NCBI GenBank assembly: GCA_021774205.1
Contig: JAJFJI010000108.1
Span: 1-7,428, forward strand
DNA length: 7,428 nucleotides
From: Nitrosomonas sp.
GTDB lineage: Bacteria > Pseudomonadota > Gammaproteobacteria > Burkholderiales > Nitrosomonadaceae
Direction: 5' to 3'
Positions 5,821-7,428 of this stretch are shown here, one piece after another. Within the stretch, counting starts at the first letter, position 1; each line of letters starts with the position of its first letter. Both the position numbers and the translations under genes were made by a program. The notes under the pieces were generated by a model. The model searched no databases and was not told the DNA's origin. It saw nothing but the letters and a program-made list of their open reading frames with translations.

Positions 5821-7284
5821 ATGAAATATAAAGACCTGCGGGATTTCATCGCGCAATTGGAAGCACAAGGTGAGTTGAAGCGTATTTCATACGAAATTAA
5901 CCCTGTTCTTGAGATGACGGAAATTTGTGATCGTGTGTTAAAAGCTGCTGGTCCAGCAATTCTGTTTGAAAACCCCAAGGGCCATCGTATGCCTGTGCTA
6001 GGAAATTTGTTTGGCACACCTGAGCGCGTCGCGCTCGGCATGGGGCAGGATTCAGTACAGGCGTTGCGTGAAGTAGGGAAATTGCTGGCTTATTTAAAAG
6101 AACCCGATCCACCCAAAGGATTAAAAGATGCGTGGAGTAAGCTGCCGGTATTAAAGCAGGTGCTGCATATGGCGCCCAAGGTGGTTTCCAGCGCACCCTG
6201 CCAGGAGATCGTCTGGGAGGGCGCGGAAATTGATTTGGAGAAATTGCCGATTCAAACTTGCTGGCCGGGTGATATCGGGCCTTTAATTACCTGGGGTTTG
6301 ACGGTAACCAAAGGCCCAAACAAATCGCGGCAAAATCTAGGTATTTACCGGCAGCAGGTGATTGCACCCAACAAAGTAATTATGCGCTGGCTGGCGCATC
6401 GGGGTGGTGCACTGGATTTCCGTGAATTTTGTCTGGCAAACCCGGGGCGGTCCTATCCAGTGGCAGTGGCATTGGGGGCGGATCCGGCGACAATACTCGG
6501 TGCGGTAACACCGGTGCCGGATAGTCTGGGCGAATATCAGTTTGCCGGATTGTTGCGTGGTTCCAAAACGGAGGTAGTTAAATGTTTGGGCAGTGATTTG
6601 CAAGTGCCGGCCAGTGCGGAAATTGTGCTGGAAGGGGTGATTCATCCGGAAGAAACCGCACTTGAAGGTCCATATGGTGACCATACCGGTTATTACAACG
6701 AGCAAGAAACCTTTCCGGTGTTGACCATTGAACGCATGACCATGCGGCGCGATCCAATCTATCACTCTACTTATACCGGAAAACCGCCCGATGAACCGGC
6801 AATTTTAGGGGTAGCGCTGAATGAAGTATTTACCCCGTTATTGCAAAAGCAATTTCCGGAAATCATCGATTTTTATTTGCCACCCGAAGGATGTTCCTAC
6901 CGTATGGCGGTGGTCAGCATGAAAAAACAGTATGCAGGTCATGCAAAGCGCGTGATGTTTGGCGTCTGGAGCTTTTTGCGTCAGTTCATGTACACTAAAT
7001 TTATCATTGTGACCGATGATGACGTGGCTATCCGTGATTGGAAAGAAGTCATCTGGGCTATAACTACGCGTGTCGATCCGGCGCGTGATACTTTAATCGT
7101 GGAAAATACACCTATCGACTATCTGGATTTCGCCAGCCCGATTTCCGGTCTAGGTGGAAAAATGGGCCTGGATGCCACCAATAAATGGCCGGGTGAAACA
7201 GCACGGGAATGGGGTACGCCGATTACCATGGATGCGGCAGTGAAGCGTCATGTGGATGAAATCTGGAATGATTTGGGGCTTTGA
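5821..7284 (+). CDS. ubiD: 3-polyprenyl-4-hydroxybenzoate carboxy-lyase (prenyl-FMN dependent)
   Basis: UbiD decarboxylates the UbiA product to 2-polyprenylphenol, using prenylated FMN made by UbiX (not in this window). The 487 residues are close to E. coli UbiD (497) and very similar along most of the length. Conserved stretches include the N-terminal MKYKDLRDFI, LITWGLTVTKGP (155-166), QNLGIYRQQ (171-179) and RWLAHRGGALD (189-199) around the cofactor site. Also present are the acidic segment GEYQFAGLLRG (237-247, Glu238), EGPYGDHTGYYNE (282-294, Glu282), TYTGKPPDEPA (317-327) and DATNKWPGE (451-459). The ATG at 5821 is 1 bp after the ubiA stop, and the resulting N-terminus matches the family. 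It is the last gene of the ubiC-ubiA-ubiD unit. No terminator follows it. Related non-oxidative decarboxylases exist, but sequence and context both favour ubiquinone synthesis. Confidence 0.97.
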   Translation: MKYKDLRDFIAQLEAQGELKRISYEINPVLEMTEICDRVLKAAGPAILFENPKGHRMPVLGNLFGTPERVALGMGQDSVQALREVGKLLAYLKEPDPPKGLKDAWSKLPVLKQVLHMAPKVVSSAPCQEIVWEGAEIDLEKLPIQTCWPGDIGPLITWGLTVTKGPNKSRQNLGIYRQQVIAPNKVIMRWLAHRGGALDFREFCLANPGRSYPVAVALGADPATILGAVTPVPDSLGEYQFAGLLRGSKTEVVKCLGSDLQVPASAEIVLEGVIHPEETALEGPYGDHTGYYNEQETFPVLTIERMTMRRDPIYHSTYTGKPPDEPAILGVALNEVFTPLLQKQFPEIIDFYLPPEGCSYRMAVVSMKKQYAGHAKRVMFGVWSFLRQFMYTKFIIVTDDDVAIRDWKEVIWAITTRVDPARDTLIVENTPIDYLDFASPISGLGGKMGLDATNKWPGETAREWGTPITMDAAVKRHVDEIWNDLGL

Positions 7285-7309
7285 CAGGCTGTTGACTCTT
7301 TATTGTAAT
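7281..7309 (+). promoter_or_regulatory. sigma70-like promoter overlapping the ubiD stop
   Basis: A perfect TTGACA (7281-7286), whose bases 2-4 are the ubiD TGA, is followed at 17 nt by TGTAAT (7304-7309), one mismatch to TATAAT. This is the best -35/-10 pair in the window and would serve the hydrolase-like gene. Predicted initiation near 7315-7317 falls within that gene's AAAGGA (7314-7319), which would leave a leader of only about 12-15 nt with a trimmed ribosome site. That is a reason for caution. Confidence 0.55.
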
Positions 7310-7313
7310 GACT

Positions 7314-7319
7314 AAAGGA
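7314..7319 (+). promoter_or_regulatory. ribosome binding site of the hydrolase-like gene
   Basis: AAAGGA stands 9 nt before the ATG at 7329. It supports this start for the edge-truncated gene. Confidence 0.65.
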
Positions 7320-7328
7320 TGCATAAAC

Positions 7329-7428
7329 ATGATTACAAAAACGATTGATTACCAGGATGGAGACACGCAGTTAGAAGGTTATCTTGCTTATAACGAAACA
7401 GGTGCGCCGCTACCAGCCGTATTGGTGG
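7329..7428 (+). CDS. 5' end of a dienelactone hydrolase family gene (runs off the window)
   Basis: An open frame from the ATG at 7329 to the window edge gives 33 residues starting MITKTIDYQDGDTQLEGYLAY and ending in a hydrophobic PAVLVV strand. This pattern (a 'K-x-I-x-Y-x-D-G-x-x-L-E-G-Y-L' first hairpin, then 'P-x-VLVV' before the expected HE-WWG oxyanion region) is typical of dienelactone hydrolase-like alpha/beta hydrolases, which are cytosolic or exported esterase/lactonase-like enzymes. There is no signal peptide. The Cys/Ser-His-Asp triad would lie beyond the window, so activity cannot be judged. It is 44 bp downstream of ubiD with its own ribosome site and a candidate promoter, so it may be transcribed separately as well as by read-through. 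Its substrate is unknown; no link to ubiquinone synthesis is implied. Confidence 0.75.
   Translation, partial: MITKTIDYQDGDTQLEGYLAYNETGAPLPAVLV

Noticed and set aside
6337..6765. 142-codon open frame on the minus strand inside ubiD.
   Set aside because: It is antisense to the most conserved part of ubiD, has no recognisable domain, and its composition is that of a reversed coding frame.
1..7428. A CRISPR array, phage or transposase gene, toxin-antitoxin pair or novel defence system.
   Set aside because: The complete genes are all recognisable housekeeping genes, the gaps between them are short, and no spaced direct-repeat series or small gene pair is visible.

Overview
The window reads as ordinary chromosomal DNA of a proteobacterium. 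It is most likely a betaproteobacterium of moderate GC, possibly Nitrosomonas-like, inferred from protein resemblance and the ridA-recG-ubiC-ubiA order; genus is not provable from the sequence alone. All six complete genes are housekeeping genes with intact diagnostic motifs, and no mobile-element gene, CRISPR array, tRNA or rRNA is visible.

Layout. Bases 1-210 are the AT-rich 3' end of a plus-strand gene I cannot name. It converges on murA (minus strand, 292-1545), and a long-looped inverted repeat (237-289) lies between the two stop codons. murA diverges from ridA across 244 bp of non-coding DNA that contains an unexplained pair of 19-nt inverted-repeat arms (1565-1583 and 1680-1698). From 1790 to the window end everything is on the plus strand: ridA (1790-2185), recG (2189-4282), a 125-bp gap with a perfect TATAAT, then ubiC (4408-4950), ubiA (4947-5819) and ubiD (5821-7284). 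A sigma70-like promoter overlapping the ubiD stop precedes the first 33 codons of a dienelactone hydrolase-like gene (7329 onward).

Function. ubiC, ubiA and ubiD encode three linked steps of ubiquinone synthesis: chorismate to 4-hydroxybenzoate, prenylation of that ring, and decarboxylation of the prenylated ring. They overlap by 4 bp and abut by 1 bp, so they are almost certainly one translationally coupled unit. ridA removes reactive enamine/imine metabolites and recG remodels stalled replication forks; they are separated by only 3 bp and are probably co-transcribed. murA makes the first committed peptidoglycan precursor.

I see no evidence of a new multi-gene system. The most interesting unexplained element is the inverted repeat upstream of ridA. 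As RNA read on the plus strand it would pair without a gap over 19 positions; as DNA it resembles the ends of a small (about 0.13 kb) non-coding insertion element.
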